Of a DNA stretch of 64,000 nt, positions 8,602 to 17,075 are shown one piece after another. Made by a program: the position numbers and the translations under genes. Within the stretch, counting starts at the first letter, position 1, and every line of letters starts with the position of its first letter. The DNA is from Halpernia sp048269545 (GTDB lineage Bacteria; Bacteroidota; Bacteroidia; Flavobacteriales; Weeksellaceae): NCBI RefSeq assembly GCF_048269545.1, contig NZ_JBLXIJ010000001.1, positions 372,001-436,000 of the forward strand, written 5' to 3'. The notes beneath the pieces were generated by a model that ran no database searches, was not told the DNA's origin, and saw only the letters and a list, made by a program, of their open reading frames with translations.

Positions 8602-9603
8602 ATGAAAGAAGACGCAGAAATATCAAAAAAAAGTTTCGCTTTTCAAAGAAATGTCGCCATAATTGGTGTGCTACTTTTTTTTGGAAAATTATTAGCTTGG
8701 CTTTTAACTAATTCCGACGCAATTTTTTCCGATGCAATGGAAAGTATTGTGAATATTATTGCCGCTTTTATGGGATTATATTCGCTTTATTTGGCTTCAA
8801 AACCACGAGATGAAGATCATCCGTACGGACACGGAAAAGTAGAATTCATTACTTCTGGAGTGGAAGGAGCGCTTGTAATTTTTGCTGGTTTAATGATAAT
8901 TGGACAAGCTGTTGTTTCATTGTTTAAAGGTAATATTTTAGATAAAATAGATTACGGTATTTACATTGTTGCACTTACCGCAATTGTGAATTATTTTCTA
9001 GGCTATTTAAGTTTTAAAAAAGGAAAAGCACAAAATTCTATTGTTTTACAAAGTTCCGGAAAACATTTAATGGCCGATACTTTTACAACTTTAGGAGTGA
9101 TTATAAGTTTGGTAATCGTTTATTTTACTAAAATTTATTGGATAGATTCGGTTGTTGCTTTGCTCTTTGGAATTTATATTATTTTTGTCGGTTACAAAAT
9201 TGTACGCAAATCTTTGGGCGGAATAATGGATGAAGCAGATCCCAAAATGCTCCGTAAATTATCTTCACTTTTAAATCACAACCGAAGACCTGCGTGGATA
9301 GATTTGCACAATACTAAAATTCAGCAATATGGAAGTCGGCTTCATGTGGATGCACATTTAACTTTACCGTGGTATTATGAACTGCGAGATGCGCACAATG
9401 AAATGGAAGAAGTTGTGAAATTAATTGCAAAAAACTCAGACCGAAAAATTGAATTCAACATTCACATGGACGATTGCAAAGAATTTTCTTGTGAAATTTG
9501 CCAAGTAGAAAATTGCCCCGTTCGTTTGCACGCTTTTAAGAAAAAAATTATTTGGGATGAAAAAAATATTTCCCAAGTTCAGAAACATTCTATAAAGAAT
9601 TAA
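8602..9603 (+). CDS. Cation diffusion facilitator (CDF) family efflux transporter
   Basis: This is a CDF-type divalent metal/proton antiporter of the inner membrane, likely for zinc, iron or manganese. The N-terminal half has about six membrane helices with SDAMESIVNI (helix II, Asp/Glu metal site) and DEDHPYGHGKVEF, the family HPYGHGK-type signature. A second site, HLMADTFTT, lies in helix V. The C-terminal cytoplasmic domain ends with a Cys/His-rich stretch (DDCKEFSCEICQVENC). I prefer the ATG at 8602. A TTG at 8587 is in frame but lies inside the terminator hairpin. The stop directly abuts the stop of the convergent gene at 9604. Confidence 0.92.
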   Translation: MKEDAEISKKSFAFQRNVAIIGVLLFFGKLLAWLLTNSDAIFSDAMESIVNIIAAFMGLYSLYLASKPRDEDHPYGHGKVEFITSGVEGALVIFAGLMIIGQAVVSLFKGNILDKIDYGIYIVALTAIVNYFLGYLSFKKGKAQNSIVLQSSGKHLMADTFTTLGVIISLVIVYFTKIYWIDSVVALLFGIYIIFVGYKIVRKSLGGIMDEADPKMLRKLSSLLNHNRRPAWIDLHNTKIQQYGSRLHVDAHLTLPWYYELRDAHNEMEEVVKLIAKNSDRKIEFNIHMDDCKEFSCEICQVENCPVRLHAFKKKIIWDEKNISQVQKHSIKN

Positions 9604-10047
9604 TTAAATTTCCAAACCTTTCTCAGACTGAACTTTTCGGTAATAAAATAGCGGAATTATCAACAATAAAATCAGTGGTTGAATCACAAATCTGCGCATA
9701 TAAAAAGAAAATAAATAGCCAATTTCGAATTTATTATAAATGCAGAATAGATAAATAATAAAGGTAATTGCAAAAACCAAAGTCATTAAAACCCACGCTT
9801 GCAAAGTCCATCTTTTATTTAAAAATAAAGCTTGTACAATGATTAAGGAGAAAATTAAATTTAAACCAAACCGAAATAAATAATTTAAAATCAAAGGAAA
9901 CCAATTAAAATCGGGAAAAAGCGCATTGATATCTGCACTTTTAAAAAATTCTAAAAAAGGATCATAAAATAAATGGTTTTCTACAAAGCGAACGCCAATT
10001 AATCCACAAACTCCAAGAATTACAAATAACCATCGTAAATTTCTCAT
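9604..10047 (-). CDS. Exosortase F system-associated membrane protein
   Basis: This 147-residue protein has four to five membrane segments and lies directly behind an exosortase gene: the xrtF stop and this ATG are separated by one base. The size, position and sequence fit the small protein that always accompanies XrtF in Flavobacteriia. Its biochemical role is unknown, and it may assist the exosortase in processing C-terminally anchored surface proteins. The assignment rests on the pairing and on recognition of the family. Confidence 0.85.
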   Translation of the reverse strand: MRNLRWLFVILGVCGLIGVRFVENHLFYDPFLEFFKSADINALFPDFNWFPLILNYLFRFGLNLIFSLIIVQALFLNKRWTLQAWVLMTLVFAITFIIYLFCIYNKFEIGYLFSFYMRRFVIQPLILLLIIPLFYYRKVQSEKGLEI

Positions 10048-10048
10048 T

Positions 10049-10582
10049 TTAATTTCTTCTTTTCGGTTTTAAAACAAAAAACTTCACCCAAATAAGCCAA
10101 AGAATAACAATTGTTCCATAGATAATTGCAGGAAAAATATATTGGTGTGAAATGGTTTCATATTTCGGATATTCTACTAAAATAATATTTAACCAGACAA
10201 TTCTCAAAACATTCATAAGGTGAATTACAACTAAACCAACCGCCGCAAAAATAAAAGTTTTTGCACCTTTATAAAAAACAAAAATGAATGCCAAAAATAA
10301 AATCATAATAGAGATTGCGTTGCAACCTTCTACCATTCGAGAAATATAATTATTATTAACGTAAAACCAAGTCGTGTGATATCTCGCATCATCCACCAAT
10401 TCCGTCGTATATCCTAAAGAATTTTGGCAAAAACCACTTTGTGCTGCAACCCATTTTGAAAAAGGATCTATTGCAGAACTAGCAAAATAATTCAGATAAA
10501 ATTGGTACGCAAAAAGCAAAACAAGATAAATTATAATAAACCTTAAGATCACTTTTAAAATCGGTAAAAAATCTTTGAACAT
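10049..10582 (-). CDS. xrtF: Exosortase family protein XrtF
   Basis: Exosortases are multi-pass membrane cysteine proteases/transpeptidases that process proteins with C-terminal sorting signals. This 177-residue protein has about six membrane helices. It shows the catalytic triad in context: Cys87 in EGCNAISIM, Arg127 in NVLRIVW and His146 in ISHQYIF. It is shorter than PEP-CTERM exosortases, as is normal for the XrtF branch. It forms a two-gene unit with the downstream associated protein. Its promoter box ends 4 nt before the ATG, so the mRNA is probably leaderless. I did not find a recognisable target protein in the window. Confidence 0.9.
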   Translation of the reverse strand: MFKDFLPILKVILRFIIIYLVLLFAYQFYLNYFASSAIDPFSKWVAAQSGFCQNSLGYTTELVDDARYHTTWFYVNNNYISRMVEGCNAISIMILFLAFIFVFYKGAKTFIFAAVGLVVIHLMNVLRIVWLNIILVEYPKYETISHQYIFPAIIYGTIVILWLIWVKFFVLKPKRRN

Positions 10583-10586
10583 ATAA

Positions 10587-10594
10587 CAAAGATA
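10587..10594 (-). promoter_or_regulatory. -7 promoter box of xrtF, leaderless
   Basis: Read on the minus strand this is TATCTTTG, then four bases, then the ATG of xrtF at 10582. The same octamer occurs on the plus strand 20 bases away for the divergent gene. Confidence 0.6.
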
Positions 10595-10614
10595 ACAAAA
10601 TCTTCATTTTTTAG

Positions 10615-10622
10615 TATCTTTG
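10615..10622 (+). promoter_or_regulatory. -7 promoter box of the sugar kinase gene
   Basis: TATCTTTG lies 7 nt before the ATG at 10630, giving a leader of at most a few bases. It is arranged back to back with the identical xrtF box. Confidence 0.55.
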
Positions 10623-10629
10623 TTTTTCC

Positions 10630-11622
10630 ATGGAAGAAAAAGAAATTCTAGAGTTTTTTGAAGATTTTTCGCAAGAAAAAACGCTCGGTTTTTTGGAGTT
10701 ACCACAAAGCGGTTCTTCCAGAAAAAATTACATTGTAGAAAACTCACAACAAAAATTTGTGATGACTTTCAATTCTAATATTTCGGAAAATCAATCTTTT
10801 TTTTATTTTTCTAAACTATTTTCAGAATTAAATTTAAATACACCAAAAATTTTTAAAATTAATTCGGCAGAAAATCTTTACATCCAAAGTTTCTTGGGCA
10901 ATGAAACTTTATCTGAAATTATAGCCAAAGATGGTAAAACAGAACGAGTGAAATTATTAGTAAAGCAAGTTTTATCACATCTTTTTGAACTGCAAAAAAA
11001 ATCATTAGGAAAAGTAGATTACACCAAAACCTTTGAATATACAAGTTACAACGAGCTTCCAATTTTAAATGATTTATTTTATTTTAAATGTTTTTTTATT
11101 GATGTTTTGGAACTGCCTTATCAAAAATCTAAATTAATTTCTGAGTTTTTAGAACTGGCAAAATTATTAGAAAAACTGCAACCAAGAGGTTTAATGTTGC
11201 GAGATTTCCAAGCCAGAAACATCATGGTAAAAGAAAACGAAGTTTTTTTCATCGATTATCAAGCGGCGATGGAAGGTCCATTAATGTATGATGTGATTTC
11301 ATTATTATTTCAAGCAAAAGCTAATTTCTCTGAAGATTTTAAACAAGAAATGCTTAAATTTTATCTATCGAAATGGGAAAATGAAGAAGTTAAAAATCAA
11401 TTAGAAAATTCAATAAAACCTCTGCAACTGATTCGTTTTTTGCAAGTTTTAGGAGCTTATGGATTTCGGGGATTGGTTCAGAAGAAAGAACATTTTCTAA
11501 AAAGTATTGAAAAAGGAGTAAAAAATATTCAAAATTTCGCTTATTCTTGGGACGAAATAAAAAATTATCCAGAATTGGAAAAATTAATTTTTAAATTGAA
11601 TTGTTTAAAAATTAAAATTTAA
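10630..11622 (+). CDS. Aminoglycoside phosphotransferase-fold sugar kinase, AmgK-like
   Basis: This 330-residue protein has the APH/choline kinase fold. The catalytic loop reads LRDFQARNIM, with Asp192 and Asn197. The metal-binding IDYQ (Asp209) is followed by GPLMYDVISLL. These segments resemble AmgK, the anomeric MurNAc/GlcNAc kinase of peptidoglycan recycling (HRDYHSRN in the Pseudomonas enzyme). The usual His two residues before the catalytic Asp is Leu here. The gene heads a cluster with a RapZ C-terminal domain protein and a MurU-like nucleotidyltransferase, which supports a role in amino-sugar activation. The substrate remains unproven. Confidence 0.8.
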   Translation: MEEKEILEFFEDFSQEKTLGFLELPQSGSSRKNYIVENSQQKFVMTFNSNISENQSFFYFSKLFSELNLNTPKIFKINSAENLYIQSFLGNETLSEIIAKDGKTERVKLLVKQVLSHLFELQKKSLGKVDYTKTFEYTSYNELPILNDLFYFKCFFIDVLELPYQKSKLISEFLELAKLLEKLQPRGLMLRDFQARNIMVKENEVFFIDYQAAMEGPLMYDVISLLFQAKANFSEDFKQEMLKFYLSKWENEEVKNQLENSIKPLQLIRFLQVLGAYGFRGLVQKKEHFLKSIEKGVKNIQNFAYSWDEIKNYPELEKLIFKLNCLKIKI

Positions 11623-11686
11623 AACATTAAGGATTATTAATTGTCAACTATATGGAAAAATAACTAAAAAAAGAATAAAAAGTAAT

Positions 11687-12094
11687 ATGAGTCTAAAAAT
11701 AGAAATCCACAGTTTTTCCTACAAAAAAGGCGGAATCCCAAAAGATAATTCAGGAAACGGCGGCGGATTTTGTTTTGATTGCAGGGGAATTTTAAATCCC
11801 GGAAGAATTGAAGAATTTAAACCGCAAACGGGTCAGGAAATTGGAGTGCAAGAATTTTTAGAACAAAAAACCAAAATGCCACAATTCTTAGAAGGAATTA
11901 AAAATGTAATTTCTATCACAATAGAAGATTATCTAGATAGAAATTTTGAACATTTGCAAATTAATTTTGGTTGCACCGGCGGACAACATCGTTCCGTTTA
12001 TTCTGCTGAAAAAATCGCAGAATTTATTAAAAATAATTATCCTGAAACTACAGTGAAATTATTTCATGATGAGCAACCACAATTAAAAGTATGA
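11687..12094 (+). CDS. Stand-alone RapZ C-terminal domain protein
   Basis: The 135-residue protein matches only the C-terminal domain of RapZ, the RNA adaptor and glucosamine-6-phosphate sensor of Enterobacteria. SYKKGGIPKD, FDCRGILNPG and the signature GCTGGQHRSV (near residue 104) are all present. The N-terminal P-loop ATPase domain of RapZ is absent. The gene lies between a sugar kinase and a sugar nucleotidyltransferase and ends 7 nt before the latter. An amino-sugar phosphate ligand would fit this setting, but this is inference. No GlmZ-like sRNA is evident here. Confidence 0.85.
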   Translation: MSLKIEIHSFSYKKGGIPKDNSGNGGGFCFDCRGILNPGRIEEFKPQTGQEIGVQEFLEQKTKMPQFLEGIKNVISITIEDYLDRNFEHLQINFGCTGGQHRSVYSAEKIAEFIKNNYPETTVKLFHDEQPQLKV

Positions 12095-12101
12095 AATTGA
12101 A

Positions 12102-12815
12102 ATGAAAGCATTGATTTTTGCGGCAGGAAAAGGAACGCGTTTAAAACCTTTTACAGACAAACATCCAAAAGCTTTATTTAAAGTAAATGGAGTTCCACTT
12201 TTGGAAAGAAATATAAAATATTTACAAACCTTTGGTATCGAAGATTTTGTTATTAATGTGCATCATTTTGGAAATCAAATTGTAGAATTTCTAGAATTAA
12301 ATAATAATTTTAATGCAAATATTACCATTTCAAATGAGAAAGATGAACTTTTAGAAACCGGTGGTGGATTATTATTTGCACAATCATATTTAGAAAACGA
12401 AGACGATTTTCTAATTATGAACGCAGATATATTGACAGATTTAGCAATTGACGTCTTAATTAAGGAACATAAAAAGCAAAGGAATTTTGTTACATTAGCT
12501 GTTTCAGACCGTAAAAGTTCTCGCAAACTTTTATTTAATGAAGAACAAATTTTGCGCGGTTGGTTGAATGTGGATTCTGGCGAACAAAAATTAGCAGAAT
12601 TTAACAAAGCTTTTAAACCAATGGCTTTTAGTGGAATACACTGTGTAAATGGTTCAATTTTTAATAAAATAAAACGTCGTGGAAAGTTCTCAATAATGGA
12701 GGAATATTTAGATTTAATGAAAACGGACATTATTAAAGGATTTTACCACAACGCAAATTTAGTAGATGTAGGAAAACCCGAAGCTGTAGAACAAGCAGAA
12801 AAACTTTTTGTATGA
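12102..12815 (+). CDS. Sugar-phosphate nucleotidyltransferase, MurU-like
   Basis: This 237-residue nucleotidyltransferase has the pyrophosphorylase signature AAGKGTRLKPFTD at residues 6-18 with the Lys of HPKAL. ETGGG lies near residue 86, and MNADIL holds a metal-binding Asp. It lacks the C-terminal hexapeptide domain of GlmU, as in MurU (MurNAc-1-phosphate uridylyltransferase). With the upstream AmgK-like kinase it could carry out the two-step salvage of MurNAc to UDP-MurNAc. It overlaps the next gene by 4 nt (ATGA), which suggests translational coupling. Confidence 0.87.
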   Translation: MKALIFAAGKGTRLKPFTDKHPKALFKVNGVPLLERNIKYLQTFGIEDFVINVHHFGNQIVEFLELNNNFNANITISNEKDELLETGGGLLFAQSYLENEDDFLIMNADILTDLAIDVLIKEHKKQRNFVTLAVSDRKSSRKLLFNEEQILRGWLNVDSGEQKLAEFNKAFKPMAFSGIHCVNGSIFNKIKRRGKFSIMEEYLDLMKTDIIKGFYHNANLVDVGKPEAVEQAEKLFV

Positions 12816-13531
12816 TAGATGATAATAACTTAGAAGATAAAAGATTAAAAGAAAGTTTTCGGCAAAAAACTTGGGACGAAACCGTTACCAAAGACAGTTG
12901 GATGGTTTTTAAAGTCATGGCAGAATTTGTAGATGGCTATGAAAAAATGGCCAAAATAGGACCTTGTGTTTCTATTTTCGGATCTGCAAGATTAAAAAAC
13001 GATGATAAATATTATTTAATGGCAACAGAAATTGCTAAAAAAATAACTGAATTAGGATTTGGAGTTATTACCGGCGGTGGACCAGGAATAATGGAAGCTG
13101 GAAATAAAGGAGCGCATGAAGGTGGAGGAAAATCCATCGGATTAAATATTGAATTGCCATTTGAACAACATTTTAATCCATATATTGACAAGGGCTATTC
13201 TTTAGATTACGACTATTTTTTCGTGAGAAAAGTAATGTTTGTTAAATATTCGCAAGGATTTATCGTTCTTCCGGGCGGTTTTGGAACTTTAGATGAATTA
13301 ATGGAAGCTTTAACTTTAATACAAACAAAAAAAATTGGGCGTTTTCCCATAGTTTTAGTTGGGTCCAAATTTTGGAGCGGACTTCTAGATTGGTTTAGAG
13401 ATACGTTACTGGCAAATGGAACAATTGCTGAAGAAAATTTTAATCTTTTCCGTGTTGTAGATTCTGCGGATGATGCGGTTGCACACATAAAAGCGTTCTA
13501 TGAAAAATATGCAGTTAACGTTAATTTTTAA
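12812..13531 (+). CDS. LOG family protein (TIGR00730 Rossmann fold, nucleotide 5'-monophosphate phosphoribohydrolase-like)
   Basis: The 239-residue protein carries both LOG signatures, GGGPGIMEAGNKGA and PGGFGTLDELMEAL. These bind and hydrolyse nucleoside monophosphates or cytokinin ribotides in characterised members. An N-terminal extension of about 60 residues precedes the Rossmann core, which starts at CVSIFGSARL, as in the longer bacterial LOG proteins. It starts inside the stop of the nucleotidyltransferase gene, so it is the last member of the kinase-RapZ-transferase unit. Its link to that pathway is not known. Confidence 0.9.
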   Translation: MIDDNNLEDKRLKESFRQKTWDETVTKDSWMVFKVMAEFVDGYEKMAKIGPCVSIFGSARLKNDDKYYLMATEIAKKITELGFGVITGGGPGIMEAGNKGAHEGGGKSIGLNIELPFEQHFNPYIDKGYSLDYDYFFVRKVMFVKYSQGFIVLPGGFGTLDELMEALTLIQTKKIGRFPIVLVGSKFWSGLLDWFRDTLLANGTIAEENFNLFRVVDSADDAVAHIKAFYEKYAVNVNF

Positions 13532-13572
13532 TTGGCATATAATTTGAGCCAATATTAATACAAATAATTAAA

Positions 13573-14043
13573 ATGAAAAAAATTTTACAAGTATTCGGTG
13601 TTTTTGCCGTAGTTCTTTTAATGAGTTTTACAGTTGCAGACTTCTTTTCTTCTATGACGAAAGTAGATTATGTAGATGGAAGCAAAACATTAAAATTCAC
13701 GACTAAAATGAATACAGAACACATTTCTAATGCTATAAATATCAATCCAAACACGGTTGGTTATGAAGCAGAAGTGAAAAAATATGTAAACAATAGATTT
13801 ACAGTTTCAGTAAATGGCTCTCCAATTAGATTAACTTTTACAGGAAGCCAAGTAAATGGTGAATCTGTTTGGGTTTATTTTGAATCATCTGGCGTTCCGG
13901 CAATAAGTTCTTTAAAAATTACTAACGCCATTTTATTAGAAACTTATCCAAAGCAAATAAATATTGTAAATATTGCTTACAAAGGGAATCAAAAAACAAT
14001 GACTTTCCAAAGAGGAAAAGAAACCAACGAAGTCAAGTTTTAA
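13573..14043 (+). CDS. DUF6702-like secreted protein
   Basis: The 156-residue protein has an N-terminal signal or anchor (about residues 4-22). The mature part is rich in beta strands, starting SSMTKVDYVDGSKTLKF and ending FQRGKETNEVKF. The pattern fits the DUF6702 family of small exported Bacteroidota proteins of unknown function. The gene lies 41 nt after the LOG gene and is closed by a strong terminator. No catalytic motif is visible. Confidence 0.75.
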   Translation: MKKILQVFGVFAVVLLMSFTVADFFSSMTKVDYVDGSKTLKFTTKMNTEHISNAININPNTVGYEAEVKKYVNNRFTVSVNGSPIRLTFTGSQVNGESVWVYFESSGVPAISSLKITNAILLETYPKQINIVNIAYKGNQKTMTFQRGKETNEVKF

Positions 14044-14057
14044 AAAAATTTTAATCT

Positions 14058-14084
14058 AAACCGCAATTTTGTTGCGGTTTTTTT
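14058..14084 (+). terminator. Terminator after the DUF6702 gene
   Basis: AAACCGCAA and TTGCGGTTT form a 9-bp stem with loop TTTTG, followed by a T run. The same stem arms recur after tryptophanase on the other strand. Confidence 0.88.
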
Positions 14085-14113
14085 ATGATTAAATTTTTAA
14101 ATTAAATTTTAAT

Positions 14114-16921
14114 TTATTTAATTTCCACTTCATCTACAAAAATATAAGCGTCTCCATTTGAGGGAAAACCTTGATGCCATTCTGGTAATTTCCCGAAATT
14201 TTTGGCAATTATTTTAATATATCTTGTGTTGGTTTTTACAAAAGAAATCGCTAGTTTTTCTATTTGAATATTGTAATCTTGTGGGTTGGTTTTAGAATTA
14301 ATTTCTCCCATTTTCTTGAAATTTTTGCCATCATCGGAAATGAAAAATTCTGCTTTTGTAGGCATTAAAATCCACGATCTTGTATCTTGTAGAAAGTCCG
14401 CAGAAATAGTAGAAATTTCTTTTGATTTTTTCATATCAATTACAACTTCAAAATCTTGAGATTGATAACCTTGCCAATCGCCTTTCTTCCAATTGCTGTC
14501 GCCAAAAACTCCATCAATAAGTCCTTGTTTTCCGCCAGAAAAATATTGTAAATCTGGCTTTGAATTAAATTTAACTTCATAATTATTTGGTTTTTTATAA
14601 ACTTTTGAAGTTATAATAGTGCTTTTTTCATGATTGTCATTTTCTGTAAAAGCTTTAATTATAGAGGATTTATTAATTGTAAATGGTGCGTTGTATTTTT
14701 GAAAATCGCCACTATCAATTGAGTAAAATATGGGATAATTTTGAAAGGATTTTATAGAAATAACTTCTTCTGTTTCAAAGGTTTTATTTTTAAAAGAAAT
14801 TAGAGGGACAATCACAATTTCTTTTTCATTTGTTATTATTTTGTCTTCTGAAGAGTCTTGTGTTTTATCCCAATTATCTATGTCTTTTTTATTTTTAAAG
14901 TGTAAAGTTTCACCATTTTCTAAATGGATTTTTTCTTCAATAAAAAAAGGTTCAACGGTTTCCCAGGTTGTAGAACCGGGCGTTATTTTATACATTCCCA
15001 AAGAACTTAAGACAAACCAAGAGCTCATTTGTCCGCAATCTTCATTTCCAATTAATCCATCTGGAGAATTTTTGTAGAAATTATTTAAAATAAAATGAAC
15101 TTTTTTTTTGGTTTTTTCAGGTTTTCCGATGTAATTATAAAGATAAGCAACGTGATGACTTGGCTCATTTCCTTGCGCATATTGTCCGATTAATCCTGTA
15201 ACATCTACTTGTGTTCTACCTGTTGTTTTAGAAGTTTCGGAAAATAATTGATCCAATTTTTTCTCAAAAGCATTATTTCCACCATAAAATTTTATCATTT
15301 CTGGAATATTTTGTGGAACGAAAAAAGTATATTGCCACGCATTTCCTTCGGTGAAATTGTTGCTAATTTCTTTTGGGTCAAATGGTTTTAGCCAATCTCC
15401 ATTTAATTTTGGACGGATAAATTTTTGCTCAAAATCAAATAGATTTTTCCATCCTTGTGAACGTTTCATAAAACTTTCATAATCTTCTTTTTTATTTAAT
15501 ATTTTTGCCATTTGTGCAATACACCAATCGTCATAAGCATATTCTAACGTTTTGGAAACACTTTCATGTTCGTCATCAATGGTTAAAAATCCATTTTCGC
15601 GATAAGTTTTCATACCAAAATCATCAAATAAATTGGCGGAATTTTTTGCTGCTTCAAAAGCTTTTTCATAATCAAATCCTTTTACGCCATTTTTCATTGC
15701 TTCTGCAATTACTGCAACTGAATGATAACCAATCATGCAATACGTTTCATTACTTGCGAGTTCCCAAATTGGTAATCTTTTTCCTTGTTCATATTCCAAA
15801 ATGAAAGTATTGATGAAATCTGAAGTTCTTTTTTTATCAATTAATGTCATCAAAGGATGATAAGCGCGAAATGTATCCCAAAGTGAAAAAACCGTGTAAT
15901 AATCCTGATCTGCTTTATGAATTTGATTGTCTCTTCCTCTGTATTTTCCATCGACATCATTTGCAATATTCGGTTGCGTAAAAGCGTGATAAAGTGCAGT
16001 GTAAAAAATGGTTTTTTTGTCCTTATCGGAAGAAGAAACTTCAATTTTAGATAATTCTTTGTCCCAATATTTTTCTGCATCATTTTTAATTTTATTAAAA
16101 TCCCAAGATTGTCCTTCAGCTAACATGTTTTTTTCTGCACCTTCATAACCTGTAAGTGAAAGAGAAACTTTAACTTTAATTTTCTCTCCGGCTTTTACTT
16201 GATTAGAAAACGCAAGAGCCAAGACTTTTCCTTCAAAAATTTTGTCGTTAATTGTTGCATTTTTATTGTCGTTTTTTATTTTTGAAAGTAACATCGGTTT
16301 AGAAAATTCAATTCTTGCATAGATATATTGGTTTTGCGCCCAAGCTTTGCTTCTTCTAAAAACTTCTATGGTTTTATGATCAATTATTTTTACTTCGCCT
16401 TCCAAAAGTTCGTCTCTATGATTTAAATCTAAAATGATATTCGCTTTTCCAGATTTGTTAAAAGTATATTCGTGGAAACCAACTCTTGTTGTTGTAGTCA
16501 ATTTTACATTAATATTATTTTTATCTAATAACACTTCATAAAATCCTGCGGAAGCTTTTTCATTTTTGTGAGAAAAAGTAGAAGAATATTTTTTATTATC
16601 TAAAGAAACTTCGCCCATTGTAGGCATTAGTAAGATATCGCCGTAATCTGAAACACCAGTTCCGTTGAGATGTGTATGAGAAAAACCGTAAATCACAGAA
16701 TCTGAATAATGATAACCGCTACAACCGTCCCAACTTCCATCAATTCTAGTATCTGGAGAAAGCTGAACCATTCCAAAAGGAACAATTGCTCCGGGAAAAG
16801 TATGACCATGACCGCCAGTTCCTATAAATGGATTTACAAATTTTGAGAAATTATTTTGAGATAATAAAATATTGCTAAAAAGGAATATAGGAATTAAAGT
16901 GCTGAGAAATTTCTTTGACAT
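14114..16921 (-). CDS. GH92 family alpha-mannosidase
   Basis: The 935-residue protein has a signal peptide (ending about residue 21) and the GH92 layout. The N-terminal beta-sandwich begins FVNPFIGTGGHGHTFPGA, and SHTHLNGTG follows. A long (alpha/alpha)6 domain contains LWDTFRAYHPL, the GNEPSHHVAYLYNY segment and EDCGQMSSWFVLSSLG, which carry the catalytic and calcium-binding residues of the family. A C-terminal extension (after about residue 690) contains a chitobiase-type strand region and an F5/8-type carbohydrate-binding fold. GH92 enzymes trim alpha-linked mannose from N-glycans or mannans in the periplasm or outside. The gene stands alone. Confidence 0.93.
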   Translation of the reverse strand: MSKKFLSTLIPIFLFSNILLSQNNFSKFVNPFIGTGGHGHTFPGAIVPFGMVQLSPDTRIDGSWDGCSGYHYSDSVIYGFSHTHLNGTGVSDYGDILLMPTMGEVSLDNKKYSSTFSHKNEKASAGFYEVLLDKNNINVKLTTTTRVGFHEYTFNKSGKANIILDLNHRDELLEGEVKIIDHKTIEVFRRSKAWAQNQYIYARIEFSKPMLLSKIKNDNKNATINDKIFEGKVLALAFSNQVKAGEKIKVKVSLSLTGYEGAEKNMLAEGQSWDFNKIKNDAEKYWDKELSKIEVSSSDKDKKTIFYTALYHAFTQPNIANDVDGKYRGRDNQIHKADQDYYTVFSLWDTFRAYHPLMTLIDKKRTSDFINTFILEYEQGKRLPIWELASNETYCMIGYHSVAVIAEAMKNGVKGFDYEKAFEAAKNSANLFDDFGMKTYRENGFLTIDDEHESVSKTLEYAYDDWCIAQMAKILNKKEDYESFMKRSQGWKNLFDFEQKFIRPKLNGDWLKPFDPKEISNNFTEGNAWQYTFFVPQNIPEMIKFYGGNNAFEKKLDQLFSETSKTTGRTQVDVTGLIGQYAQGNEPSHHVAYLYNYIGKPEKTKKKVHFILNNFYKNSPDGLIGNEDCGQMSSWFVLSSLGMYKITPGSTTWETVEPFFIEEKIHLENGETLHFKNKKDIDNWDKTQDSSEDKIITNEKEIVIVPLISFKNKTFETEEVISIKSFQNYPIFYSIDSGDFQKYNAPFTINKSSIIKAFTENDNHEKSTIITSKVYKKPNNYEVKFNSKPDLQYFSGGKQGLIDGVFGDSNWKKGDWQGYQSQDFEVVIDMKKSKEISTISADFLQDTRSWILMPTKAEFFISDDGKNFKKMGEINSKTNPQDYNIQIEKLAISFVKTNTRYIKIIAKNFGKLPEWHQGFPSNGDAYIFVDEVEIK

Positions 16922-17020
16922 ATTAATTTTTTAATTTTATAAATATACGTAATTACTAAATTCTTAATAAGTTTATTTGATAACAGTTTGAAGTTTCCAA
17001 GTTTTTTTAAAATAAAATAA

Positions 17021-17048
17021 AAAAGCTGTTCCTTTCGAAACAGCTTTT
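17021..17048 (-). terminator. Terminator after the TonB-DUF5689 operon
   Basis: AAAAGCTGTT and AACAGCTTTT form a 10-bp stem with an 8-nt loop. On the minus strand it is followed by a T-rich tract, just behind the DUF5689 stop. Confidence 0.85.
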
Positions 17049-17075
17049 GGATAAAAAATTTAAATGAATTGTTTT

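Noticed and set aside
8587..8604. TTG start five codons upstream for the cation efflux gene
   Set aside because: It lies in the loop of the terminator hairpin and adds no conserved residues. The ATG at 8602 is preferred.
12275..12730. 151-codon minus-strand ORF inside the nucleotidyltransferase gene
   Set aside because: It is fully antisense to a gene with clear family motifs, and no promoter or homology is visible.
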